Positions 53,620 to 62,790 are shown, counted from the stretch's first letter. The stretch is DNA of 64,000 bases from Hermatobates lingyangjiaoensis (GCA_026182355.1 JAPFBL010000323.1:62001-126000), one strand, 5' to 3'. The notes: generated from the sequence alone by a model not told the origin. Made by a program: numbers and translations.

Positions 53620-53830
53620 TAGAGAAATTAAAAGCACACACTTGCAGTCTCTATTTTTCGGCTTGAACGGTCTTGAGGAGAGATAAAAGAGGGAAACCAA
53701 GTTCAGAGTATACTCGTATCTCTCCTGAGGACGGTTCAAACAAAAAATTAGACACTGTAAGTGTGTGCTTTTAATTTCTCTATGTTTCTTTTTCTACATA
53801 TGTTTGTTTCAGATCGTATTTCCAACGAAA
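53620..53830. mobile_element. PLE inverted doublet, family H
   Basis: Cores at 53651-53677 (minus, CTCAAGA) and 53725-53750 (plus, CTGAGGA). The centre has lost most of the family's inner sequence. The right arm ends ATCGTATTTCCAACGAAAG, then (TA)n. Confidence 0.75.
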
Positions 53831-53884
53831 GATAATATATATATATTATTATATATATTATAATATATATATATATTATATATA

Positions 53885-54128
53885 ATATATATATTTGTAA
53901 AATTTGGAAGCAGTCCTTCATTTAAGCATATTTCGTTGAACAACTGACCGTATTTCACTGATGTCACCCTGAAGATGACTGGAAGCCAGTCGAAACATGT
54001 CGGTTCCCACTTAATTAACATTCTCCAACGTTTGGATGAAGGAAAGAAGAAGGTATTCAGAAACCTTGAAAACTGATGAAGAAAATGACATCAGTGAAAT
54101 ACGGTCAGTTGTTCAACGAAATATATAA
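53885..54128. mobile_element. PLE inverted doublet, family Q, with ORF start
   Basis: On the minus strand from 53965 the frame VKYGQLFNEICLNEGLLPNF then TNIYI ends in (TA)n. The same coding sequence recurs forward at 54090-54125, so the copy is a doublet folded around the hammerhead region at 53969-54001. Confidence 0.75.
53969..54001 (+). ncRNA. Hammerhead-ribozyme core, family Q
   Basis: CTGAAGA, stem II GACTGG-AAG-CCAGTC (6 perfect pairs), GAA, palindrome ACATGT and C, giving a GTC cleavage triplet. ACC before the core pairs with GGT after it. This is one of the most canonical cores in the window. Confidence 0.85.
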
Positions 54129-54139
54129 ATATGTAAACA

Positions 54140-54395
54140 CATTTTTCTTCTTCTCGGAATTTTGGTCAGGGTTAATATATGGAATCACCTTTTCACCAAC
54201 GTTTCGTCTTTATATTAAGACATCCTCAGGGCTATAAACTAACAAAAACCATGGACATTTGTCATATCTACTTTACGTTAAATTTTGTTAGTTTATAGCC
54301 CTAAGGATGTCTTAAAATAAAGACGAAACGTTGGCGAAAAGGTGATTCCATATATTTACCCTGACCAAAATTCTGAGAAGAAGAAAAAAAGTGTT
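54140..54395. mobile_element. PLE inverted doublet, family C
   Basis: Left arm from CTTCTTCTCGGAATTTTGG, right arm to CCAAAATTCTGAGAAGAAG. Inner paired sequence includes GCTATAAACTAACAAAA. Both arms carry cores. Confidence 0.85.
54198..54229 (-). ncRNA. Hammerhead-ribozyme core, family C
   Basis: Minus strand: CTGAGGA, stem II GTCTT...AAGAC, GAA, palindrome ACGT and T. GCC before the core pairs with GGC after it. The right arm (54301-54332) has CTAAGGA in place of CTGAGGA, so only the left arm keeps the full core. Confidence 0.75.
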
Positions 54396-54429
54396 TATTA
54401 GTAATTGTGGTTAAGAAAACAATACCTTA

Positions 54430-54655
54430 TTATATATAACAATGATGAAACCACAATATGAAATGGGAAAACAAGTCTAAGATCTTTCAATCATAACAAG
54501 CGGTCTTCGTCAGAGTCAAAAACAGAGTTGGGTTTTTTGACTCTGACGAAGACTGCTTATTACGGTTGAAAGATCTTAGTCTTGTTTTCCCATTTCATAT
54601 TATGGTTTGATCATTGATTATTTGAAATGTTTATATGAAATCTTTATATATATAT
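54430..54655. mobile_element. PLE inverted doublet, family I
   Basis: Cores at 54481-54513 (minus) and 54543-54576 (plus). The plus core has ACTG-CTTATTA-CGGT in stem II, which weakens it. Right arm ends in (TA)n at 54645. Confidence 0.8.
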
Positions 54656-54656
54656 A

Positions 54657-54890
54657 TGTGACAGCTCAGTGTCACGTGTTCATTCAGACTACAGTTGTTG
54701 TTAAAATCCACATACTAGTATTCTTTGTAAAATAATTTGTAATGTAATACTTAGTTTTTCTGTTTCAAAATTTATACTTCTGCCTATGAAAAAGGTTTTT
54801 AATAAAGATCGAAAGGTTGGCAATGAGAGTTTAATTTGAACCTGAAGAACTGACCGAGTCCCGTTAAACTTTAGTTTTGCATATATATAT
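54657..54890 (+). mobile_element. PLE copy, family B
   Basis: Starts after (TA)n with CAGTGTCACGTGTTC and matches 9069-9425 in reverse but lacks about 150 internal bases. The tail CGAGTCCCGTTAAACTTTAG is followed by (TA)n. The core is degenerate (CCTATGAAAAAGG...GATCGAAAGGTTGGC). Confidence 0.75.
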
Positions 54891-54896
54891 AAAACA

Positions 54897-55085
54897 TTAT
54901 TTCACGGTGAGCACATGAAATAAACAACAACATCTCTGAAACAAAACCACTGGCTTCGTCACTTGGACTAGTACTTGACGAAGACCAGTTCTTTTGGTTC
55001 AAGGATCTTAGTTCATTTTCTGGATCATTACTATAGTTTAACAATAACTGTTATTTCAGTGAGGTTACTGTGAAATCTTGTTGTA
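54897..55085. mobile_element. PLE copy related to family I
   Basis: Contains TTGACGAAGACCAGTTCTTT and GGTTCAAGGATCTTAG, a diverged family I core, within decayed inverted arms (CACGGTGAGCACATGAAAT against ATTTCAGTGAGGTTACTGTG). Confidence 0.55.
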
Positions 55086-55141
55086 TATATTCTTTTACTA
55101 TACATATAACTGATAAAGGTTCGACTATGGATTTTTTTTTT

Positions 55142-55388
55142 TTTATTGATTAAATGATATCCTGGCGGGTGATAACGTCAGCCGTTTACCAGCTTTTTGT
55201 TGGGGGGGGGGGGGGGGGGGTGCATGACATGGTACAGGCTCGGGACCGATGGCTTAAACATCCTCTCCGAAGGACGACGTACTCAGATTTATTCAACTCC
55301 CGCGTGAAAAATTCGAGGGCTTGTTGGAGGATCAACCCTGGACTATCATCCCAAAGGCGAGTACATTAAACACTGAGCTAACCTGCCC
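55142..55388 (-). mobile_element. SINE, type-2 tail, with a G19 run replacing its middle
   Basis: The SINE 3' end (GGTGATAACGTCAGCCGTTT complement) is followed at 55202-55220 by 19 consecutive Gs and then by the SINE 5' half (from CATGACATGGTACAGGC complement to the head near 55388). About 110 bases of the usual SINE sequence are missing exactly where the G run stands. Confidence 0.8.
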
Positions 55389-56084
55389 CTATAACTATCA
55401 ACCATAGTTTAGAATAGAATGAAAAATATTTCATGCTGAAGTTTAAACAAAAAAATTTTGTTTGGAGATTTTGAATTATCGTTTTTTCTCCCGGTATAAG
55501 TAAAGAGAAAATGACCATTGCGTAACTAATGGGTGAATGATATTTATTATGAACAGTCAGTTTTCCAGATTGAAATAATAAATTTCAAAGTCGATATTTT
55601 AGTTTAATTTAAAATCGTTTTCATTGGTGGAACTACAAAATTTTGATATTAAAAAAAAAAATAATAATCTATTTATTTTGAACCCTTAATATAATAATTC
55701 ATTGTTTTTTTTTCAATTTCAAAATTTCATACTTTTACTTATGAAGAAGATTTTAAATAAAACCAAAACGTAGGATTTAAAAGATCAACTTTTACCTAAA
55801 AAAATTAACCAGCTGATACAATTTTTTTTCTTTTTTATTCCGTATTTCAAAACTTTATGGAGTTTTGTAAATAAATTGAAAACAAATTTATGTCTTTTAT
55901 GAAAAGAAAAATTTTTCGAAAATTGACAATAGAAGTTCTTAATAAACTCAATGAGTATACTCAACAAATCGACATGGCGCTCTTACAGTCTTTTCAAGTT
56001 AAAAGAGGTTTGATAACCGTTAGTTTTTTTCTGTGTTTCACTGTATATTATGCGCCTACTGCCGTGCATCTACATGTGCTTTGT
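55389..56084. other. AT-rich spacer with a decayed family B fragment
   Basis: 55735-55800 resembles the family B core region (ATGAAGAAGATTTTAAATAA then AACCAAAACGTAGG). The rest is AT-rich without recognisable features. Confidence 0.4.
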
Positions 56085-56190
56085 CTCCCACTCTCTTTTT
56101 CTTGAACACGGATTATCCGAAATTTTGAGTTAGTAAGTGTGTCTCTGTGTTTTACTATTCTTCGTTTTTGAACTTGTTAATTATGTATTA
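56085..56190 (+). mobile_element. PLE fragment, family G
   Basis: CTTGAACACGGATTATCCGA followed by AATTTTGAGTTAGTAAGTG matches the family G right arm with several substitutions. No opposite arm. Confidence 0.6.
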
Positions 56191-56214
56191 CATAATTAAA
56201 TTATTTATAATATA

Positions 56215-56468
56215 TATATATCAATGATCAAACCACAATATGAAATGGGAAAACAAGACTAAGATCTTTCAACCGTAATAAGCGGTCTTCGTCAGAGTCA
56301 AAAACCCAACTGACTGTATTTCTTACACACACACACACACATACACAGAGTTGGGTTTTTGACGAAGACCGCTTGTTACGGTTGAAAGATCTTAGTCTTG
56401 TTTTTCCATTTCTTATTGTGGTATTGATCATTGATTGTTGTTTCACGTGTTTATGTAAATCTTTTTTA
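56215..56468. mobile_element. PLE inverted doublet, family I
   Basis: Left arm 56221-56310 and right arm 56345-56440 flank an (AC)n stretch. The right arm lacks the CTCT before GACGAAGACC, deleting the start of its core. The left core is intact (56262-56297, minus). Confidence 0.75.
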
Positions 56469-56473
56469 TTTAT

Positions 56474-56516
<43 letters not shown>

Positions 56517-57320
56517 ATATTTTTTTTATTATTTGCCTTTACCGTCTGATTTCAATTTCAATTCAAATGTAATATAATATTAAAAATTTAATCCCATTCC
56601 TTTTTCCTAAAGGTTAACCAAAATTTACTTAATTTTTCCCACTTTGGTGTTGCTCTTTGTTAATCTCGAACGATTTTCATTTGGGAAATCTATTTCTTTT
56701 AAATCAGTGAAATATTTAATTTTATGGGTATAAGTAACGGGTTCGGTAAATTTTCCAGGATAAAATCAAACTTAATCACGTTTCGGTTTTTATTTTAAAC
56801 CTTTTTTTAGGCGGTCTTTTTGAATTAGAAAAATGTGAAATTTACTTTTTATAAAATGGTAACAATTGTTAGTGAACTAAATCTTGGTAAAACTTGGACC
56901 CAGACTAACTCTGGTAAGTTTTTGACCATTAGATGTTTAGTTCACAATTCTATTGTTAAATTATTTTTAAATGTTTTCATTTTTTCTAATTAAAAATTCT
57001 GACTTTGTTGAAAATTTTAAATAAAAACAAAACTCGGTTGGGTTATTTTGACCTGGAAAATTGGAAATATTCTTTCATATTCTTCCAACGGTTGTAATAT
57101 TGAATTTTTTATATATTTTATATTTTGTTCAATTAAAAAAAATTTGGAAATCAAAGAAACCACTTACAGTTTTTTTTTTAACCTTTAGGAAATAAAAAGG
57201 GGAAACCAAGGATGAAAGCCGGTTGGGCCGTCTAATTTTATAATTTAATTATTTATTAAATTAATTACTTGAAAAGAATTTTGTTGGAAAAAAATACTCC
57301 GTTGGACAAATAAGAATGTC
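56469..57320. other. (TA)n followed by a noisy patchwork of PLE pieces
   Basis: After a (TA)n run (56475-56522) come fragments of family G (TTGCTCTTTGTTAATCTCGA, 56662), family B (ATCACGTTTCGGTTTTTATT, 56775) and family H (AAAAAGGGGAAACCAAGGAT, 57196) in quick succession, with unusually many homopolymer changes and doubled bases. It reads like either an old mosaic or poorly polished sequence. Confidence 0.45.
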
Positions 57321-57334
57321 TAAAAAACTAAGTT

Positions 57335-57429
57335 AAAAACACAAAAGGTTCTAATTTTCGGTTGAACCGTCTTCAGGAGAGATAAAGAAGAGAAACCAAG
57401 CGCACTGGTACAGATACGGTTGGAGACCC

Positions 57430-57474
<45 letters not shown>

Positions 57475-57480
57475 TGTAAG
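57335..57480 (-). mobile_element. PLE arm, family H, ending in (TG)n
   Basis: Minus strand: TCTC, CTGAAGA, stem II CGGTT-C-AACCG, then AAAATTAGAA, a good family H core at about 57350-57377. The arm continues to GGTTGGAGACCC and joins a (TG)n run (57433-57471). Confidence 0.7.
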
Positions 57481-58257
57481 AAATACAAAAAAATAATTCA
57501 TATATTCATAAATTAATTATTAGTTATTAATCATATATATTCATAAAAAAGGAATAATTAATTTTCTTTTTAAAGCAGCAAGATTGTACTTTAGTTGAAG
57601 TTCGGATGTTCAAAGTAGTGAAACCGAAGGTGGTTTTGCGTCTAACCACCTCAGTATTACTACTTAGAACTGAAGATCTGTTCTCTATAAAAAACTGAAG
57701 AATAGTTGTTTAAATTGCTGTATGTATGTACATTATTAAGACATAATCACAATTGATTATCTGATGTCTAAAGCACATGTCCTGTTCCTCATTAAAATTC
57801 ATTCTTGAAGAATTGAAGACTGAAGAACAAGTTATTATTAATTTGAAGATGAAGGTTTGAGGGCTGAAGAAGAAGCAGTTATACTGAATATTTCCAAACT
57901 GAAGAACACTCTGTTTTAAATAACCTTCGGTCTCTAAGTAGTTGTGCCGTAGTGAGCTCTTTATTACTACTCCACTGCGGTATTTCTACTTGTCGACTTA
58001 GGGGTATTGATTCAACACTATTTCAATATTTTACGATTACAGTTTATTATATTTTTTTTTAATAATTATATACATATTATATTCATGTTTAATAATTACA
58101 TATACTAGCAGGTCGGCTTAAACAGTAGAAGACATACTGTTTGACTGCGTTGAGTTGAACTCTGAGAGGAGAAGGCTGGAGAGACGACTGGCGACTGCTG
58201 AAGGTGCGTGGCCCCCACCGTTTGTAACTTTGCAGGACGAGAGCCTGGCGATACCTT
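57481..58257. other. Spacer, no gene seen
   Basis: Contains many GAAGAA/TGAAGA motifs between 57670 and 57910 and a GC-richer part at 58130-58255. No frame or known repeat. Confidence 0.4.
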
Positions 58258-58325
58258 AGTGTTGTTACGGTTGATAGATCTTAGTCTTGTTTTCCCATTT
58301 CATATTGTGGTTTGATCATTGATAT
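58258..58325 (+). mobile_element. PLE fragment, family I right arm
   Basis: Starts inside the core (TTGTTACGGTTGATAGATCT) and runs to TTGATCATTGATATA. It is a 5' truncated single arm. Confidence 0.7.
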
Positions 58326-58494
58326 ATACATATATTATTAGTCCAGTTATACCGTTGACCTTTCAACTCTTTTATTCTAACCGCTTGTTTCTTGTTCATT
58401 ATTGACCTTTGACCTTCTCTTTATATTAACCTGTACTATCCTTTTAATCTATTTATAGCAATGACTAAGCATGAGTCATCAATTTTAATTTAAC

Positions 58495-58648
58495 ATGTCA
58501 CTTGGCCAAATCCTTTTCCAGTTGAACCCTGTTAGCAGGAGGTTAGTTAGTAGGATCGAATCTCTCAGTATTAAGATCGTGAATGCCGAGACTACGGTTA
58601 ATTTTAATGATACTTGTTTAAAAGAGGATCTGCTGCCTATTTATACCA

Positions 58649-58665
<17 letters not shown>
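58495..58665 (+). pseudogene. PLE N-terminal coding fragment ending in (TA)n
   Basis: The frame reads MSLGQILFQLNPVSRRLVSR, IESLSIKIVNAETTVNFND and TCLKEDLLPIYTN, then enters a (TA)n run as IYIYIY. The helical K/R-rich part followed by FNxxCLxxxLLPxYTN is the N-terminal region of PLE reverse transcriptases. The leader upstream (58330-58490) includes TTGACCTTTGACCTTC. Nothing of the RT remains. Confidence 0.65.
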
Positions 58666-58679
<14 letters not shown>

Positions 58680-58829
58680 TATATATAAATATATATATAT
58701 TAATGTGGGCAATATGTTAATAAAAAAATCTCCCAGGGAATTGGAGTCCACTGGTATTCATAAAATTCTGAGCAAAAATTGAGTCCTTTAAATTCTTGAG
58801 GAATTAGGTGCAATAACTCACCATATGAT

Positions 58830-58920
58830 TTGTTGTCCATTTTTGAAAAATATTTACTATTTCCAACGTTAAGTTTTATATTTGGCCATCTTCAGGGTGA
58901 TTTTTAACAGAAATATCTAT
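58830..58920 (-). mobile_element. PLE arm, family R
   Basis: Minus strand: CTGAAGA, then TGGCCAAATATAAAACTTAACGTTGG in two pieces, similar to family C but with GAA degraded to TTA. Only one arm is visible. Confidence 0.5.
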
Positions 58921-58954
58921 AATATCATGAAAGCCATTTAACATATGTATATAC

Positions 58955-59375
58955 CATTTGTGAATTTTGGTAGCAGTCCTTCTTTTAAGCACATATTATT
59001 AAAAACATAACCATAGTTGGCAGAAACTTGCTTCTTTATAAGTTTCTTTATCTTCCTAAATAAGGATTTCGTTGTTGTATCTAAACTATTTAACAAAACT
59101 GCCTACACAGTTAACAGTCAACATGTTTCAACTCTTTCATAGAGCTATCTTCAGGACGAGAATGATTCTCAATTACTTTTATTTGAGAATTATTCTCGTC
59201 CTGAAGATGACTCTATGAAAGAGTTGAAACATGTTCACTGTTAACTGTGTAGGCAGTTTTCTTAAATCGTTTAAATACAACAACGAAATCCTTATTTAGG
59301 AAGATAGAGAAACTTATAAAGAAGCAAGCTTCTGCCAACTATGGTTATGTTTTTTAATAATATATATATATATAT
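58955..59375. mobile_element. PLE inverted doublet, family S, with ORF start
   Basis: The left side (minus) encodes LFRKIKKLIKKQVSANYGYV and FNNMCLKEGLLPKFTN next to (TA)n. The right side encodes LFRKIEKLIKKQASANYGYV and then enters (TA)n. The centre is TTCTCAATTACTTTTATTTGAGAA. Both arms have cores. Confidence 0.8.
59201..59235 (+). ncRNA. Hammerhead-ribozyme core, family S
   Basis: CTGAAGA, stem II GACTCT-ATGAA-AGAGTT (one G-U pair), GAA, palindrome ACATGT and T. GTC before the core pairs with GAC after it in the left arm (59120-59153); in this right arm that base has changed to C. Confidence 0.75.
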
Positions 59376-59383
59376 ATATATAC

Positions 59384-59497
59384 ATAAAGATTTCACATAA
59401 ACACGTAAAATAACAATCAATGAACAAACCACAAGAAGAAATGGGAAAAACTGACGGTCTTCGTCAGAGTCAAAAACCCAACTCAGTTGATTGATTG

Positions 59498-59541
<44 letters not shown>

Positions 59542-59740
59542 CAATGATCAAACCACAATAAGAAATGGGAAAACAAGACTAAGATCTTTCAACTGTAACA
59601 AGCGGTCTTCGTCAGAGTCAAAAACCCAACTGAGTTGGGTTTTTGACTCTGACGAAGACCGTCAGTTTTTCCCATTTCTTATTGTGGCTTGATCATTGAT
59701 TGTTATTTCACGATTTTATGTGAAATGTTTATATATATAT
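59384..59740. mobile_element. Nested family I doublets sharing a deletion
   Basis: The left arm 59386-59490 and the right arm 59640-59735 share the same internal deletion (GACCGTCAGTTTTTCCC in the right arm, its complement in the left). Between them lies another left arm without the deletion (59541-59632) and a long (TA)n run. The inner arm appears inserted into the older pair. Confidence 0.75.
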
Positions 59741-59744
59741 ATTA

Positions 59745-59919
59745 TTGAGGGTCTCCAACCGTCTCTGAACCAGTGCGCTTGGTTTCCCTCTCTTATCTCT
59801 CCTGAAGACGGTTCAAACCGGAAATTAGAGACTGTAAGTGTGTTCTTTTGATTTCTCTATGTTTCTTTGTCTATATTGAACTATATTCGTCCGTTTTGGA
59901 TCGTATTTCCAACGAAAAA

Positions 59920-59935
<16 letters not shown>
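59745..59935 (+). mobile_element. PLE arm, family H
   Basis: GGTCTCCAACCGTCTCTGAA through CCAGTGCGCTTGG, then the core (59802-59826) with TCTC before and GAGA after it, and the leader to ATCGTATTTCCAACG. The (TA)n run at 59922-59950 follows. Confidence 0.75.
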
Positions 59936-59950
<15 letters not shown>

Positions 59951-59953
<3 letters not shown>

Positions 59954-60185
59954 ATGACCAAACCACAATAAGAATGGGAAAACAAGACCAAGATCCCCCA
60001 ACCGCAACAAGCGGTCCTCGTCAGAGTCAAAAACCCAACCCTGGTTGGAGTCAGTTGGGTTTTTGACTCTGACGAGGACCGCTTGTTGCGGTTGGGGGAT
60101 CTTGGTCTTGTTTTCCCATTCTTATTGTGGTTTGGTCATTGATTGTTGTTTCGCGTGTTTATGTGAAATCTTTTTATATATATAT
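59951..60185. mobile_element. PLE inverted doublet, family I, A-to-G enriched
   Basis: Left arm 59951-60039 and right arm 60054-60142 are perfect 89-bp inverted repeats. Read along the right arm, nine differences from the other family I copies are all A to G (for example GACGAGGACC, TTGCGG, TTGGGGGATCTTGG, TTTGGTCATT, TGTTTCGCGTG) plus one T deletion. The leader and (TA)n follow to 60185. Confidence 0.85.
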
Positions 60186-60189
60186 ATAT

Positions 60190-60290
60190 AAGCTCCAAAA
60201 ATTGTTCTTGACCTCTTTTATTCTATTCTATGTTTTGTTATTGACTAGGTATTTGACCTAGCCCTCAATAACAAAACATAGAAAATATAT
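60190..60290. mobile_element. PLE fragment, family A outer part
   Basis: AAAAATTGTTCTTGACCTCT and TATGTTTTGTTATTGA followed by TTTGACCTAGCCCTCAATAA match the outer ends of the doublet at 8721-9030, now joined directly with the hammerhead region deleted. Confidence 0.7.
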
Positions 60291-61130
60291 ATATATGTTT
60301 GAAGATGTTTGATACTGAAAAACTGTTGTTTAAAAAAACATCAGTCGTGAGATTTAGTTAAGCGTAAAAGAGGCTTTAATGGAATAGAAAAGAGCTAACC
60401 GGAAGGGACTAGGGGATTTTGAATCTGTGAACTTGTTGAAGGGCGGAAGTAAGTAAGATTGGCGACAAAAGATTTGTTAGAGGGCGAAACAGAGAGCCCG
60501 GATTAGAGGGGGAGAGTGAGGTGGAATAAATTAGGACATGCTGGCTGGGAGGAGCACCCTCATGTCGTCGTCGGCTATTGGTCAGTCACCACCGGGAGAA
60601 GATCTTCAGGCTAATTGAAAAGTCATCCTTCCTTCCATGCCACCTTCCCATATAGGCCTTATCACTCTTATTGATAACAATCTGTAGTGGTCTACACTCA
60701 ACTTTACTAATAAGCAAACAATCATTTAAATTTATCGATTAATTCCAAGTGGCTAATACCATATATGAATTTCTCTGAATGAAAGTGCAAATCATATTTA
60801 TAGAACTTGGAACAAATAATGATAATCATAAGCATTCATTCAATTATTAATCTAATCATTTAATGGAATGAATAAGCGATATGTAATCGATTAGGCGTGA
60901 CGTGTAGAGTACGAGTATTTACAAAATGTCATTGGAAACCAGAGCAGCTTCTCCAATTGCTCTTAACTGTACATCTTAAAGTTTTTAGCAAAAAATGAGC
61001 ACTTACTTAAAGGAATCATAAAAGCAGAAGCCTCTCTGGTTTTTAATAATATTTTATTGAAAAAGATTTCCTTTATTATAATATTTATTATATTATACAT
61101 ATACATATATATATATTATATTGTAGGTAA
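60291..61130. other. Spacer with a GC-richer block
   Basis: 60390-60680 is purine-rich and GC-richer (GAGAGCCCGGATTAGAGG). It is followed by an isolated family E end (GTGGTCTACACTCAACTTTA, 60689). No frame or known family. Confidence 0.4.
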
Positions 61131-61134
61131 AATG

Positions 61135-61438
61135 TTTATGAAATGGTCTCCACATATAAAAATTTAATGGTATAAACAACGCGTTTCGAACACGTAGTGT
61201 TCTTCCTCAATCATTAACTAAAAAATACAATGACACCAAAGAGTTATCTATAGTATACAGTAAATATAGTGCAAAATAAAAATAATTTCTTTTTATTTTA
61301 TACTTATTTTATTTACTTATTTATTTTATTTTATTTTGTACTATATTCACTGTATACTATAGATAACTCTCTGGTGTCATTGTATTTTTATTTAATGCCT
61401 GAGGAAGAACACTACGTGTTCGAAACGCGTTATTCTTC
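61135..61438. mobile_element. PLE inverted doublet, family J
   Basis: Left core 61179-61210 (ends CTCAAT, so CTGA is mutated to TTGA) and right core 61399-61431 (intact). Centre arms extend through AGAGTTATCTATAGTATACAG and its complement. The right arm is cut at 61432 by the family K element. Confidence 0.8.
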
Positions 61439-61590
61439 AAGAGCACCTAACTGACTGTGAATGTTATTTTCCTATATAGAAATTCCTATAGTTATGTTAT
61501 AGGAAAATAACATTCACAGTCAGTTAGGTGCTCTTGAAGATGGGATCCAGACGGACCCGAAACCGGTCGAGCTTTTCAGTGACTTTACGA
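61436..61590. mobile_element. PLE inverted doublet, family K
   Basis: Perfect arms AGAGCACCTAACTGACTGTG and onward (about 38 bp) around AGAAATTCCTATAGTTATGT. The core lies on the right side. Nothing of this family is seen elsewhere in the window. Confidence 0.75.
61533..61568 (+). ncRNA. Hammerhead-ribozyme core, family K
   Basis: TTGAAGA (C3 changed to T), stem II GGGATCC-AGAC-GGACCC with a bulged A, GAA, palindrome ACCGGT and C, giving a GTC cleavage triplet. GCTC before the core pairs with GAGC after it. Confidence 0.7.
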
Positions 61591-62030
61591 GGTATGACGG
61601 ATTGTATTATTACTAATTCTAATATTACTAATCTCAGTGGAACTAACCCATTAACTATATTTAACATTTTAAATGTTTAATGAATTTTATTAATAAAATT
61701 GATTTGGGTATTTTTTAAAGGTACTAAGTATCTCCAATGTTATTAGATTTAAGTCAATATATTAATATTTAAATTAATTTATTTTATAATCTAACAAATT
61801 TGTTATAGTTCATGTTAAAATTGATCTAAATATATATATTTTTTAAAGTATAATAAGTATTTACTATGTTGTTAAATTTAAGGGAATATAAATATGTTAA
61901 AATTTAAGTTAATTTATTGTATAAACAAAAAAAATTATATAGTCTATGTATAGTTATAGTATAGTATAGTATATGTATACTATAGTATATGATAGTTATA
62001 GCATATTGTAGCATTTATAGAGTATAAAAT
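61591..62030. other. AT-rich spacer
   Basis: Contains a run of TATAGTATAG-type simple repeats (about 61945-62000). Nothing else recognised. Confidence 0.5.
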
Positions 62031-62034
62031 GTAA

Positions 62035-62200
62035 AAACGGAAAAACTAAGTATTGCATTAAAGATTTTTTACAAGAAATATATGGTCTGTGGATTTTTGA
62101 ACACTGTGTCACGTGTTTATTCAAATTAGACAAGTGTTATTAAAATCTACAGACTATATTTTCTTATAAAAAATCTTTAATGTAATACTCAGTTTTAATT
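62035..62200. mobile_element. PLE inverted doublet related to family B leader
   Basis: AAAACTAAGTATTGCATTAA on the left and TTAATGTAATACTCAGTTTT on the right are complementary arms. The centre has GTGTCACGTGTTTATTC, shared with the leader of 54657. Confidence 0.65.
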
Positions 62201-62248
62201 CTAAGGTAGTGCATTCAATTATTATGTGGTATTTACTCATTCTAAGGT

Positions 62249-62326
62249 AGAATGCTAATGAAATAGTCTCCACATATAGAAATTTAATAATTTGAACAAC
62301 GCGTTTCGAACAAGTAGTGTTCTTAT
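62249..62326 (-). mobile_element. PLE fragment, family J
   Basis: Minus-strand family J leader and the ACGCGTT end with GTTCGAAA; the copy stops in (TA)n within stem II. Confidence 0.7.
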
Positions 62327-62339
62327 ATATATACATATC

Positions 62340-62578
62340 CAAGAATTCACATAAACACTTGAAACAACAATCAATGATCAAACTACACTATGAAATGGGG
62401 ATAAAGACTAGGATCTTTATTGAGTAAGTTGGGTATTTAACTCTGACGAAGACCGCTTGTTACAGTTGAGAGATCTTAGTTTTTTTCCCCATTTCATATT
62501 CTGGTTTTAACCATCTTCAGACGAGATAAAAGAGGGAAACCAAGCGCACTGGTTCAGAAACGGTTGGAGACCGTATAT
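62340..62578. mobile_element. PLE patchwork of families I and H
   Basis: 62340-62505 is a decayed family I doublet (right core CTGACGA...GAGAGATCTTAG near 62442-62476). It is joined to a family H minus arm (62505-62575, ATCTTCAGACGAGATAAAAG then GGTTGGAGACCG) ending in (TA)n. Confidence 0.65.
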
Positions 62579-62594
62579 ATATATATATATATAT

Positions 62595-62790
62595 TTACTT
62601 CGAACAAAATGAAAGGTCCTTGTGGACAATAAATACTTTAAAACAGAAAGACACTACAGAACTCACTTCGATATTTCGACATAACGCGAGTACTTCGCAC
62701 TTCTTCACGATGACGACGGATGTCGAAATCTCGAAGTGAGTTCTGTAGTGTCTTTCTGTGTTCTTTTTTCCTTTTTTCTGTGTTAAAGTG
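62595..62790. mobile_element. PLE inverted doublet, family L, decayed
   Basis: Left arm CAGAAAGACACTACAGAACT and right arm AGTTCTGTAGTGTCTTTCTG are complementary. The right core region (62707-62732) reads CGATGACGACGGATGTCGAA followed by ATCTCG. The left core is deleted. Confidence 0.7.
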
